A stretch of 64,000 nucleotides of DNA from an uncultured Flavobacteriaceae bacterium (GTDB lineage: Bacteria > Bacteroidota > Bacteroidia > Flavobacteriales > Flavobacteriaceae): assembly GCA_934675205.1 (NCBI GenBank), contig CAKUPQ010000002.1:558001-622000 (forward strand). Direction: 5' to 3'. The translations under genes were made by a program, and so were the position numbers. Under the pieces are notes generated by a model. That model ran no database searches. It saw only the letters and a program-made list of their open reading frames with translations, and had not been told where the DNA came from. Shown here piece by piece: positions 53,260 to 60,988 of this stretch. Within the stretch, counting starts at the first letter, position 1. Every line of letters starts with the position of its first letter.

Positions 53260-54015
53260 ATGAACACATTCAATATTTTTAAATCATTACATCATCAAGA
53301 AAATCCTTTGTTATTAGCTAATGTTTGGGATGCTCATAGTGCTAAATTGGCTCAGCAAGCTGGTTATAAAGCTTTGGGTTCATCCAGCCATGCCATAGCC
53401 AATTCTTTAGGATTTGAAGATGGAGAAAACATTAGTGTCGAAGAATTACTGTTTGTCATAAAACATATCAAAAACGTGGCTAAAATTCCACTATCTGTGG
53501 ATTTTGAGGCGGGATATTCTGAGGATCCCGAACAAGTTGCTCAATATGTCAAACAGCTTGTAGAAATTGGTGTTGTAGGAATAAATTTAGAAGACGGAAT
53601 TGTAAAAAATGGTAAAAGAATTTTAGGAAATTCTGAATTATTAGCCGAAAAAATCAAAGCGATTAAAGCTACTACTACAGTTTTTATTAATGCTCGAATT
53701 GACACTTATACTACCCAACATTCGGATAGTCTTAACGAATCTATATCTCGAGCAACTATTTATAAAGCAGCTGGAGCCGACGGAATATTTATCCCTTTGC
53801 TTCAAGATACAGATATATTGAATTTTACCTCGCGTGTAGATTTACCTCTTAATGTATTTGCTACACCGCAATTACCCGATTACAAGTCTTTACAAAAATT
53901 AGGTGTAAAAAGAATTTCTCACGGAGCCAAACAATACGAATTGTTGATGAAAAAGTCTGAAGAGATTTTCAATGAGTTTATGCAAACCAAAGACTATAAG
54001 TTGGTATTAGGCTAG
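53260..54015 (+). CDS. Isocitrate lyase/PEP mutase family protein
   Basis: A 251-residue (beta-alpha)8 enzyme of the ICL/PEP-mutase superfamily. ATG 53260 was chosen; an in-frame ATG 19 codons upstream gives an unlikely extension. The start LLANVWDAHSAKLAQQAGYKALGSSSHAIANSLG and the metal motif VDFEAGYSEDPEQVAQYV, with GVVGINLEDG and FINARIDTYTT, are typical of the phosphonomutase-like branch. The KKCGH cysteine motif of true isocitrate lyases is lacking. The substrate could be oxaloacetate, a 2-methylisocitrate-like acid or a phosphonate; not determined. It converges on the TauE/SafE gene with a 4-base overlap of the stop codons. Confidence 0.88.
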   Translation: MNTFNIFKSLHHQENPLLLANVWDAHSAKLAQQAGYKALGSSSHAIANSLGFEDGENISVEELLFVIKHIKNVAKIPLSVDFEAGYSEDPEQVAQYVKQLVEIGVVGINLEDGIVKNGKRILGNSELLAEKIKAIKATTTVFINARIDTYTTQHSDSLNESISRATIYKAAGADGIFIPLLQDTDILNFTSRVDLPLNVFATPQLPDYKSLQKLGVKRISHGAKQYELLMKKSEEIFNEFMQTKDYKLVLG

Positions 54016-54713
54016 CCACAATCTGCACCACCGCCTACAAACAATTGTAAATTAGAAGGCGAAACAAACGGGATATCCAGACCTAATCCACGGAGTATAA
54101 ATAAAGCTCCAATACATACGGTTACGACCGGAATTATTCTGGTTAAGTTTTTTCCCAATGAATTTTTGATATAGGAACTAAAATAAACCACCAAACTCAT
54201 AAGCGGAACTGTTCCTAATCCGTAGAGCATCATAAAGAGCATTCCATATAAGGCATTTTGCATTGCTAAAGCTCCGAATAATGCGACATAAACCATTGCA
54301 CAAGGCAAAAAACCGTTAAGGATTCCGATGGTAAATATGGATTTATTCGAGCGGTTTTTGAATTGTTTTCCCAATGAAGTTTTGACAAACGAAATAGCTC
54401 TGTAAATTGGTTTTGAGAAGTTGTATCTGACAAAAATCCGTTCCGGAATTATAGCTACGGAAATAATAATAACTCCTATAATTATGGACAGTTGTTGCTG
54501 AATTCCTGCCAGATACAGACTCCTACCTATTAAACCAAAAATCAAACCTAAAGTTCCGTAGCTTAAAAGTCTTCCTAAATGATATAGGATAATCTGTAAT
54601 GTTTTTTTTGTATTGTTTGTTCTGTCAACCGGAAGCATCATCGCTATGGGTCCGCACATTCCCACACAATGCAGACTCGAAACCAACCCTAATATGACAG
54701 CCGAAAACAACAT
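54012..54713 (-). CDS. TauE/SafE-type membrane protein of the cbb3 locus
   Basis: A 233-residue protein with about six spans. The N-terminal motif LHCVGMCGPIAM (His and two Cys in the first span) is typical of the cco-linked branch of the sulfite exporter TauE/SafE family. The Cys/His pair suggests metal (copper) handling rather than sulfite export (inference). ATG 54713 was chosen; a longer in-frame start exists at 54812 but would overlap ccoH by about 60 bases. It is the last gene of the cco operon, 40 bases after ccoH, and overlaps the stop of the convergent gene by 4 bases. Confidence 0.85.
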   Translation of the reverse strand: MLFSAVILGLVSSLHCVGMCGPIAMMLPVDRTNNTKKTLQIILYHLGRLLSYGTLGLIFGLIGRSLYLAGIQQQLSIIIGVIIISVAIIPERIFVRYNFSKPIYRAISFVKTSLGKQFKNRSNKSIFTIGILNGFLPCAMVYVALFGALAMQNALYGMLFMMLYGLGTVPLMSLVVYFSSYIKNSLGKNLTRIIPVVTVCIGALFILRGLGLDIPFVSPSNLQLFVGGGADCG

Positions 54714-54753
54714 ATTTTTGTTTTGTAAATCTGCTAATTCGCAAATCCGCTTT

Positions 54754-55206
54754 TTATAAACTAACACTTTTTTTGTTGAAATATTCCGTACCTTCGTACT
54801 TCCAATCAACATAGATATCCCAACGACCGTCTGCTAAAACATTTCCAGGTATGAGCAAATTAGAAGAAGATAATGAAATCGGAATTTCAAAATCTTGTTT
54901 TTCGTCAGACGGTCGATATAGGGATATTTTTCCTTCTATTTTAGTATAATCAAATTCGTCAGGGAACACAACATCTACTCCGTTATCTAATTGATTTATT
55001 TCTAACTTTGTGGTCAAAGCGTTGGCATTCCGTTCTTTCTGCTGTTGCCCCTCAAGGCTCATTTCGTATTTGTAATAGTCACTCAAAACCAATTCGTTAT
55101 CATATTTTGAGTCTGACTGCACCTTAATGACAAAATACAAAATACAAGACATAAAAATTGCCATTACAATCACTATTCCTACTCCCCAATTTATTTTCAT
55201 TTTCAT
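54754..55206 (-). CDS. ccoH: FixH/CcoH family protein
   Basis: A 150-residue protein with an N-terminal span (INWGVGIVIVMAIFMSCILYFVIKV) and a periplasmic domain (GKISLYRPSDEKQDFEIPISLSSSNLLIPGNVLADGRWDIYVDWKYEGTEYFNKKSVSL), the FixH layout. It is needed for assembly or stability of cbb3 cytochrome oxidase. Two ATG codons two residues apart are possible starts (55206, 55200). It lies 89 bases after ccoG, the gap being filled by a palindromic repeat. Confidence 0.88.
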   Translation of the reverse strand: MKMKINWGVGIVIVMAIFMSCILYFVIKVQSDSKYDNELVLSDYYKYEMSLEGQQQKERNANALTTKLEINQLDNGVDVVFPDEFDYTKIEGKISLYRPSDEKQDFEIPISLSSSNLLIPGNVLADGRWDIYVDWKYEGTEYFNKKSVSL

Positions 55207-55235
55207 TTTCTTTTTTGTTTAAGGTTTAAAGTTTG

Positions 55236-55295
55236 GTTGTCAGTTGTCGGTTATCTGCCTACTGCGACTGTAAACTGTAAACCGATAACTGTCAA
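55236..55295. repeat. Dispersed repeat between ccoG and ccoH
   Basis: The words GTTGTCAGTTGTCGGTTA (left) and AACCGATAACTGTCAAC (right) pair imperfectly; the middle repeats GACTGTAAACTG. It is the same family as at 13511-13557. It is transcribed within the cco operon. Confidence 0.55.
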
Positions 55296-56714
55296 CTAAT
55301 TAAACTGTCTCGGACTCAAGAAATTTGTTTTAATTTTTTCGACTTCTTGTTCTCCGTCATACACTCCTATTGTCAGTTTCATTTTGTCTTCGGTCAAGAA
55401 TGCAGGATGAATTTCAACAAAAAGCGTTCCCTTGTGTTCCGATTCTTTCTCTATTTGAAAGTGTTCTGCCCCAACCATTATAATCTCTCCTTTCGGGCTT
55501 AATAATTTGAAGTGAACATCATCAAAATCCTCGGTTGTTTTGTTTATAATTCTAAAGGTATAAACATTGCTAATATTTTCGCCTTTTACTTCGTAAAGCT
55601 GTCCCGAAATCCGTTGCATTGTTACCTGCAACTGACTTCTCAAAAACGACATTCCTATCAAAAGCCCAATCAGAATTGCAAGCACAGCTGTATATCCTTT
55701 CATTCGGGCTGTAAATACAAACTTTTCTTTTTTAGTAATTTCGGCTTCCGATGCATAACGGATAAGTCCTTTTTCAAAACCTACTTTTTCCATTACATCA
55801 TCACATTCGTCCATACAGGCAGTACAGTTTACGCACTCCAACTGCGTTCCGTGCCTGATATCAATTCCCGTAGGGCAAACCACCACACATTGCTTACAGT
55901 CTATACAATCTCCCCAACCAGCTTCTTCCCTGTTCTCTTTTTTGTTGATTCTGGCTCTCCCCTTTTCTTTTTCTCCCCTTACATAATCATAAGCAACTAC
56001 AATGGATTTGTTATCCAAAAGAACTCCCTGCAATCTTCCGTACGGACAGGCAATGATACAAACCTGCTCCCGAAACCAAGCGAAAACGAAATAGAAAACT
56101 CCCGTAAAAATAAAAAGAGCTATCAAAGTCCGTGTATTATCCAAAGGATTTTCAGTTACCATTTTCAGTACTTCATCACTTCCGATAAGGTAAGCCAAAA
56201 ATACATTCGCAATCAAAAACGAAATCACAAAAAAGATAAACCATTTGAGTCCTTTTTTTCGGACTTTTTCTGAATCCCATTTTTGTTTATCAAGCTTTAT
56301 CTGTGCGTTTCTGTCTCCTTCAATCCAGAATTCTATCCGTCTGAAAACCATTTCCATAAAAATAGTTTGCGGACAAATCCAACCACAGAAAATACGTCCG
56401 AAAGCAACCGTAAAAAGCGTTACGAATACCACTCCGACAACCATCGAAATCATTATCAGATAAAAATCCTGTGGCCAAAACGGAACTCCGAAAATGTGGA
56501 ACTTCCTTTCAAAAAAATTCAATAAGATAAACTGATGTCCGTTGATTTTGATAAACGGAAACGAAAATAACATCAGTAAAAGAACGTAACTTACTATTTT
56601 TCTTTTGTCATAGTATCTCCCTTTGGGCTTTTTTGGGTAAACCCAAGCCCTTTTACCCTCTTCGGTAATGGTCGAAATACTATCTCTAAAAGATTCGTCC
56701 TGAAAATCAGACAT
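55296..56714 (-). CDS. ccoG: Cytochrome c oxidase accessory protein CcoG (RdxA/FixG)
   Basis: A 472-residue membrane ferredoxin-type protein. About five spans (starting KIVSYVLLLMLFSFPFIKING) surround two 4Fe-4S clusters: CIDCKQCVVVCPTG and CVNCTACMDEC, eight cysteines in the normal spacing. A C-terminal Ig-like FixG domain is present (GENISNVYTFRIINKTTEDFDDVHFKLLSP). CcoG reduces Cu(II) to Cu(I) for delivery to the CcoN copper site (family knowledge). The gap to ccoP holds a CCACAGAT-type repeat. Confidence 0.95.
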   Translation of the reverse strand: MSDFQDESFRDSISTITEEGKRAWVYPKKPKGRYYDKRKIVSYVLLLMLFSFPFIKINGHQFILLNFFERKFHIFGVPFWPQDFYLIMISMVVGVVFVTLFTVAFGRIFCGWICPQTIFMEMVFRRIEFWIEGDRNAQIKLDKQKWDSEKVRKKGLKWFIFFVISFLIANVFLAYLIGSDEVLKMVTENPLDNTRTLIALFIFTGVFYFVFAWFREQVCIIACPYGRLQGVLLDNKSIVVAYDYVRGEKEKGRARINKKENREEAGWGDCIDCKQCVVVCPTGIDIRHGTQLECVNCTACMDECDDVMEKVGFEKGLIRYASEAEITKKEKFVFTARMKGYTAVLAILIGLLIGMSFLRSQLQVTMQRISGQLYEVKGENISNVYTFRIINKTTEDFDDVHFKLLSPKGEIIMVGAEHFQIEKESEHKGTLFVEIHPAFLTEDKMKLTIGVYDGEQEVEKIKTNFLSPRQFN

Positions 56715-56741
56715 AATTTTTTGTTTTTAAAATCTTTTTTT

Positions 56742-56822
56742 GCCACAGATTAAAGGATTTTATGGATTTTTGATAATCTTTTTAATCCCTGACCGCCGTC
56801 AGGCAGGTGTGTAATCTGTGGC
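56742..56822. repeat. CCACAGAT palindromic repeat with GC-rich insert
   Basis: Outer arms GCCACAGATTA (56742-56752) and TAATCTGTGGC (56812-56822). Inside lies a GC-rich CCTGACCGCCGTCAGGCAGG word (about 56788-56807), itself a palindrome. It is within the cco operon, between ccoP and ccoG. Confidence 0.75.
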
Positions 56823-56829
56823 TAAAAAA

Positions 56830-57765
56830 TTAATTTTCTTCTTCCGAAACAGCCTCTGTTTCTGCCTCAACAGTTTCAGCACCCTCCTGTACCCACAAAT
56901 CTCCTTCTGCTTCTTTTCCGACTGCAGGAGTTGTTCCGACCAAAGTCAGAATATAACTCGAAACCTGTTGAATTTCCACCGGTTTAAGCTCTGATTTCCA
57001 AGGAATCATACCTTTTCCTTCACGTCCTCCTTCGGAAACCGTATGGAAAATTTCTTTGATTCCTCCTCCCAAAATCCAATAATCATCAGTAAGGTTAGGT
57101 CCGATACTTCCTCCTCCGTCTGCCAAGTGACAAGCCACACATCTTTCCATATAAATAGCTTTACCTGCAGCCAAGTTTGAGTCGTCTGTCATCGCAACCA
57201 CATTACTTGCATCAACCAAATCAACAGCCGTTTTTTTCCATTCTTCAATAGCTAAAAGTGCCTCCGAGTTTTTGCGTTCGTACTCCTGAATTTGGTCTTC
57301 TCCTCCAAAAATATGATAATATCCCAAATATCCTATCGCAAATATAATACAACCATAAAACAGGTACGTCCACCAAGGAGGAAGTACATTATCCAACTCC
57401 CGGATTCCGTCATATTCGTGATCCATAAGCAACTCTCCTTCCTCTTCAATACTTTTTGATTTGGTAAGAGCTTTCATTATTTTTTTGTACGTAGTACTTT
57501 GAGTAATATCAAGGTTTATCTTGTTTTTCTCATCATACTCTTTGCGTTGCTCTTCGTTCATAATGCTGTATGTGATATTCTCAAAAGCATCAAAAACAAC
57601 CTCTATTGCAATCAGAACTAACAATAATGCTCCTAAAAATATAGAAACAGCCGGATAAACCATAAAGGCAGGTTTATCTCCCGAATCAATAAAATATTCC
57701 ATTGCAAAATATGCAATAGCCATTATAAGTGGGATTCTTACATATACAGGGATTAATTTTCTCAT
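56830..57765 (-). CDS. ccoP: cbb3 cytochrome oxidase subunit CcoP, single-heme type
   Basis: A 311-residue cytochrome c subunit. Two N-terminal spans precede the FixP_N-type segment (ELDNVLPPWWTYLFYGCIIFAIGYLGYYH), then one cytochrome c domain with CVACH (residues about 210-214) and the axial Met region GKGMIPW. Classical CcoP has two CxxCH; this has one, common for Bacteroidota. An acidic tail ends the protein. It overlaps ccoQ by 4 bases. Confidence 0.94.
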   Translation of the reverse strand: MRKLIPVYVRIPLIMAIAYFAMEYFIDSGDKPAFMVYPAVSIFLGALLLVLIAIEVVFDAFENITYSIMNEEQRKEYDEKNKINLDITQSTTYKKIMKALTKSKSIEEEGELLMDHEYDGIRELDNVLPPWWTYLFYGCIIFAIGYLGYYHIFGGEDQIQEYERKNSEALLAIEEWKKTAVDLVDASNVVAMTDDSNLAAGKAIYMERCVACHLADGGGSIGPNLTDDYWILGGGIKEIFHTVSEGGREGKGMIPWKSELKPVEIQQVSSYILTLVGTTPAVGKEAEGDLWVQEGAETVEAETEAVSEEEN

Positions 57766-57959
57766 AGTTGTATGTTGTTTTTGTTGTTGTCGTTCTCGTC
57801 TAAAGGCATATTGCTCAATTCCTGAATTTTCTCTTTTTTATAGGTAAATACCCACCAGTAAAGCCCTACAAAGAAGAAAAAGAATATCAAAAGCGATATA
57901 ATCGGGAATATTTCTATTCCCGATATAGTTTCCATATTTTGTTTTATAAACTTTAGCAT
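57762..57959 (-). CDS. ccoQ: cbb3 oxidase subunit CcoQ
   Basis: A 65-residue membrane peptide with one span (IFPIISLLIFFFFFVGLYWWVF) and a charged C terminus, between ccoNO and ccoP. It overlaps the ccoP start by 4 bases (translational coupling). CcoQ stabilises the assembled cbb3 complex. The call rests on size, topology and position. Confidence 0.85.
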   Translation of the reverse strand: MLKFIKQNMETISGIEIFPIISLLIFFFFFVGLYWWVFTYKKEKIQELSNMPLDENDNNKNNIQL

Positions 57960-57968
57960 AATTATTTT

Positions 57969-58048
57969 GTTTAAAGTTTTTTTGGTTTAAGGTTTAAAGT
58001 TGTTCTCGATACGCTTCGCTACTCGAACTGTAAACCGTAAACTGTGAA
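57969..58048. repeat. Dispersed repeat between ccoNO and ccoQ
   Basis: GTTTAAGGTTTAAAG-type words, then TTCTCGATACGCTTCGCTACTCGAA (a palindromic TCGA family related to 60512-60806) and AACTGTAAACCGTAAACTG. Three repeat families abut in 80 bases. Confidence 0.5.
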
Positions 58049-58053
58049 CTGAT

Positions 58054-60228
58054 TTATTCTTTAATCTTAATATCTGTTCCCAAACGTTGTAAATAAGCAA
58101 TCATAGCTGTGATTTCTCTTTGGCTCATCGGAACAAACTCCTCTCCTCTTGCCTGTGCGTTTTTCTTACTTTGCTCGTACGATTTTACAAATTCAGGGTC
58201 GCTGTGAAGACTTTTTTCAATCTGTTCACCTTGAGCTTTGATACTTGCTTGTGCATTAGCAATATCCTCATCTGTATAATCTACTCCGATTTTGCGTAAA
58301 GCCCTCATTTTTGCTTCTGTTTTAGAAAAATCCATTGCTTTGTTGTCAAACAGCCATTGGTAGCTTGGCATAATTGAACCTGTCGAAGTCGATTGAGGGT
58401 CCCACATATGATTAAAATGCCAGTTATCGTTGTACTTTCCTCCTATCCTCATCAAATCAGGTCCTGTACGTTTAGAACCCCATAAGAATGGGTGGTCATA
58501 CACAAATTCTCCTGATTTCGAGTATTCTCCGTAGCGTTCTACTTCGTGTCTGAAAGGACGAATCATCTGGGTATGGCACCCCACACAACCCTCTCTGATA
58601 TATAAATCACGTCCTTCTAACTCCAAAGGCGTATAAGGTGTAACTGTTGAAATAGTCGGAATATTCGATTTTACAACCAATGTCGGAATAATCTGGACGA
58701 TACCTCCAATCAAAATGGCAATGGTAGCCAAAATGGTAAGTTGAATTGGTTTACGCTCTAACCAACCGTGGAAACGCTCTCCTTTAAGACGACTACTTTT
58801 AATTTTGGTAAGTGCTGGTGCTTCAGCCAATTCGTCTGTAACCACTTGTCCTTTCTTGATTGTTTTAATAACATTATAACATAATACTAAAAGACCGATT
58901 ACGAAAAGCGTTCCTCCGATAGCTCTCATCCAGTACATTGGCATAATCGCTTCTACGGTCTGCATAAAGTTATTTTTAAGCGTTCCGTCCGGATTGAAAT
59001 CTTTCCACATTTGGTGTTGCACCACTCCCGCTACATACAACGGAACAGCATACAATACGATTCCTAATGTTCCAATCCAAAAATGGAAGTTAGCTAATTT
59101 TTTAGAATATAATTCCGTTTTCCACATTCTCGGAACTAACCAGTAAATCATACCGAAAGTTAAAAATCCGTTCCAAGCCAAAGCTCCAACGTGAACGTGA
59201 GCCACAATCCAATCCGTAAAGTGAGCAATGGCATTTACGTTTTTAAGCGAAAGCATAGGTCCTTCAAAAGTAGCCATACCATAACCCGTAATTGCCACTA
59301 CGAAAAATTTCAAAACAGGTTCTTCTCTTACTTTATCCCAAACTCCACGAAGTGTCAAAAGTCCGTTAATCATACCTCCCCAAGACGGAGCCAAGAGCAT
59401 CACGGAGAACACAACTCCTAAATTTTGAGCCCAATCAGGAAGTGAAGTATATAATAAGTGGTGAGGTCCTGCCCAGATATAAATGAAAATCAATGACCAA
59501 AAGTGAATGATTGATAATCTATACGAATAAACAGGTCGGTTTGCCGCTTTCGGTACAAAGTAATACATCAATCCGAGGAAAGGCGTAGTCAAAAAGAAAG
59601 CAACCGCATTGTGTCCGTACCACCATTGTACTAATGCATCTTGTACTCCTGCATACACAGAGTAACTTTTCATCGCACTTACAGGAATTGCCAAACTGTT
59701 GAAAATATGAAGTACAGCAACCGTTACGAACGTAGCAAGGTAAAACCAAATAGCCACATACAAGTGTCTTTCACGTCTTCGCAAAATCGTACCAATCATA
59801 TTAATACCGAAAACAACCCAAACCACTGCAATGGCAATGTCAATAGGCCATTCCAACTCGGCATATTCTTTTGATGATGAATATCCTAACGGAAGTGAAA
59901 TTGCAGCTGCAACAATAACAAGCTGCCAACCCCAAAAGTTGATATTACTCAAAACATCACTGAACATTCTTGCTTTGAGTAATCTTTGCAGAGAATAGTA
60001 AATTCCCGCAAAAATAGCATTTCCGACAAAGGCGAAAATAACTGCATTGGTGTGCAGCGGACGTAATCTACCATAGCTCAACCAAGGAATTCCCTCTGTA
60101 ATATTCGGAAAAAGATACATTGTAGCCAATAAAAGCCCTACCAACATACCGACAACTCCAAATACTATACAAGCGTAAAGAAATTTCTTTACAATTTTGT
60201 TGTCGTAAGAAAACTGTTGTACTTCCAT
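58054..60228 (-). CDS. ccoNO: Fused cbb3 oxidase subunits CcoN-CcoO
   Basis: A 724-residue fusion. Residues 1-460 are the 12-span catalytic CcoN, with heme and copper histidines in LHTNAVIFAF, WWYGHNAVAFFLTTPFLGLMYYF, WAGPHHLLYTSLPDWAQ, and VAHVHVGALAWNGFLTFGM. After a linker with one more span, residues about 540-724 are the CcoO cytochrome c (EGCVGCHTQMIRPFRHEVERYGEYS; later SIMPSYQWLF with the axial Met). It reduces O2 at high affinity. The N-O fusion is normal in Bacteroidota. ccoS ends 3 bases upstream. Confidence 0.96.
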   Translation of the reverse strand: MEVQQFSYDNKIVKKFLYACIVFGVVGMLVGLLLATMYLFPNITEGIPWLSYGRLRPLHTNAVIFAFVGNAIFAGIYYSLQRLLKARMFSDVLSNINFWGWQLVIVAAAISLPLGYSSSKEYAELEWPIDIAIAVVWVVFGINMIGTILRRRERHLYVAIWFYLATFVTVAVLHIFNSLAIPVSAMKSYSVYAGVQDALVQWWYGHNAVAFFLTTPFLGLMYYFVPKAANRPVYSYRLSIIHFWSLIFIYIWAGPHHLLYTSLPDWAQNLGVVFSVMLLAPSWGGMINGLLTLRGVWDKVREEPVLKFFVVAITGYGMATFEGPMLSLKNVNAIAHFTDWIVAHVHVGALAWNGFLTFGMIYWLVPRMWKTELYSKKLANFHFWIGTLGIVLYAVPLYVAGVVQHQMWKDFNPDGTLKNNFMQTVEAIMPMYWMRAIGGTLFVIGLLVLCYNVIKTIKKGQVVTDELAEAPALTKIKSSRLKGERFHGWLERKPIQLTILATIAILIGGIVQIIPTLVVKSNIPTISTVTPYTPLELEGRDLYIREGCVGCHTQMIRPFRHEVERYGEYSKSGEFVYDHPFLWGSKRTGPDLMRIGGKYNDNWHFNHMWDPQSTSTGSIMPSYQWLFDNKAMDFSKTEAKMRALRKIGVDYTDEDIANAQASIKAQGEQIEKSLHSDPEFVKSYEQSKKNAQARGEEFVPMSQREITAMIAYLQRLGTDIKIKE

Positions 60229-60231
60229 AAT

Positions 60232-60432
60232 TTAGTCAATTTTTTCTAATTTAGTTTCTGTTTTTTTGGTTTCTTTAGTTTTTGTTTTTTTTAATTCATC
60301 ATCAAACAGCATTCGCACTGATGGTGTATAATCATCGTCATATTGTCCTGTTTTGACTGCCCTGAAAAAAGCAAACAAAAAGAACACAGCTACAACGATA
60401 CTAATAGAGATTAAGATATAAATGACGCTCAT
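60232..60432 (-). CDS. ccoS: cbb3 oxidase assembly protein CcoS
   Basis: A 66-residue protein with one span (YILISISIVVAVFFLFAFFRAV) and the conserved KTGQYDDDYTPSVRMLFDDE phrase of CcoS, then a Lys/Thr-rich tail. CcoS is needed for cofactor insertion in CcoN. It is the first gene of the operon, with a Crp/Fnr-type operator and a perfect -7 box just upstream. Confidence 0.93.
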   Translation of the reverse strand: MSVIYILISISIVVAVFFLFAFFRAVKTGQYDDDYTPSVRMLFDDELKKTKTKETKKTETKLEKID

Positions 60433-60452
60433 ACCATTTAATTTTATACCAG

Positions 60453-60460
60453 CAAAGGTA
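60453..60460 (-). promoter_or_regulatory. -7 box of the cco operon
   Basis: Minus-strand TACCTTTG matches TAnnTTTG perfectly, 20 bases before the ccoS ATG. No -33 TTTG is seen; the operator at 60482-60497 covers that region. Confidence 0.65.
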
Positions 60461-60481
60461 ATAAGGGCTATAACCCTAAAA

Positions 60482-60497
60482 TATGACTTTTGTCATA
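60482..60497. promoter_or_regulatory. Crp/Fnr-type operator of the cco operon
   Basis: A perfect palindrome TATGAC-TTTT-GTCATA (core TGA-N6-TCA). Its centre (60489.5) is 36.5 bases from the last G of the -7 box (60453), about position -41 from the likely start, as for class II activation. Confidence 0.75.
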
Positions 60498-60511
60498 CTT
60501 TAAATTTTATA

Positions 60512-60806
60512 CTTCTCGATACAAAATTCCCTTCACTACGTTGCGGTAATTTCACTCGAAGTGACGTGTGGGTATAATTAAACCAAGTCCGTCAGTTCGA
60601 GTGATTTTTACGTAGTGTAACGGAGTAAAAATTGTATCGAGAACCACTCGAAGTGACGTTGTTTTTTACGTAGTGCAACGAAGTAAAAATTGTATCGAGA
60701 GCCATTCAAAGTGATTTGTGGGTATAATTAAACTCCTCCGTCAGTTCGCTTCTCGATACAAAATTCCCTTCACTACGTTGCGGTAATTTCACTCGAAGTG
60801 ACGTGT
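60512..60806. repeat. Composite palindromic repeat array
   Basis: Two identical 58-base copies (60512-60569 and 60749-60806) flank inverted and partial copies: CGTAGTGTAACGGAGTAAAAA and ATTGTATCGAGA (60610-60642), repeated at 60669-60700, and two copies of TGTGGGTATAATTAAAC (60567-60583, 60717-60733). All units share TCTCGATACAA, ACTACGTT and ACTCGAAGTGACG words. The rest of the 556-base gap (60807-60988) is AT-rich with no gene seen. Confidence 0.85.
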
Positions 60807-60988
60807 TTCATTTCGTTAAACATTCTTTCAGTTTCCATAAGCCGTTGTATTAATATCGAAAGGCAAACATATATATTTTATGTTAAATAACTAATTATAA
60901 GATACTAAAAACACGAATATCATAAACATTCTAAATAAAAACAACTATTTAAAAGTGGTTTTGATATTTTGACGTAATGGATTCTCTC

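Noticed and set aside
54714..54812. 33-residue N-terminal extension of the TauE/SafE protein
   Set aside because: It would overlap ccoH by about 60 bases and lacks hydrophobicity; family starts match ATG 54713.
55512..56273. 253-residue open frame on the plus strand
   Set aside because: Lies wholly antisense to ccoG, whose motifs are complete; the translation is Ser/Tyr/Asn-rich noise.
60512..60806. CRISPR-like array
   Set aside because: Units are palindromic, unequal in spacing and partly inverted, with no unique spacers and no cas genes.
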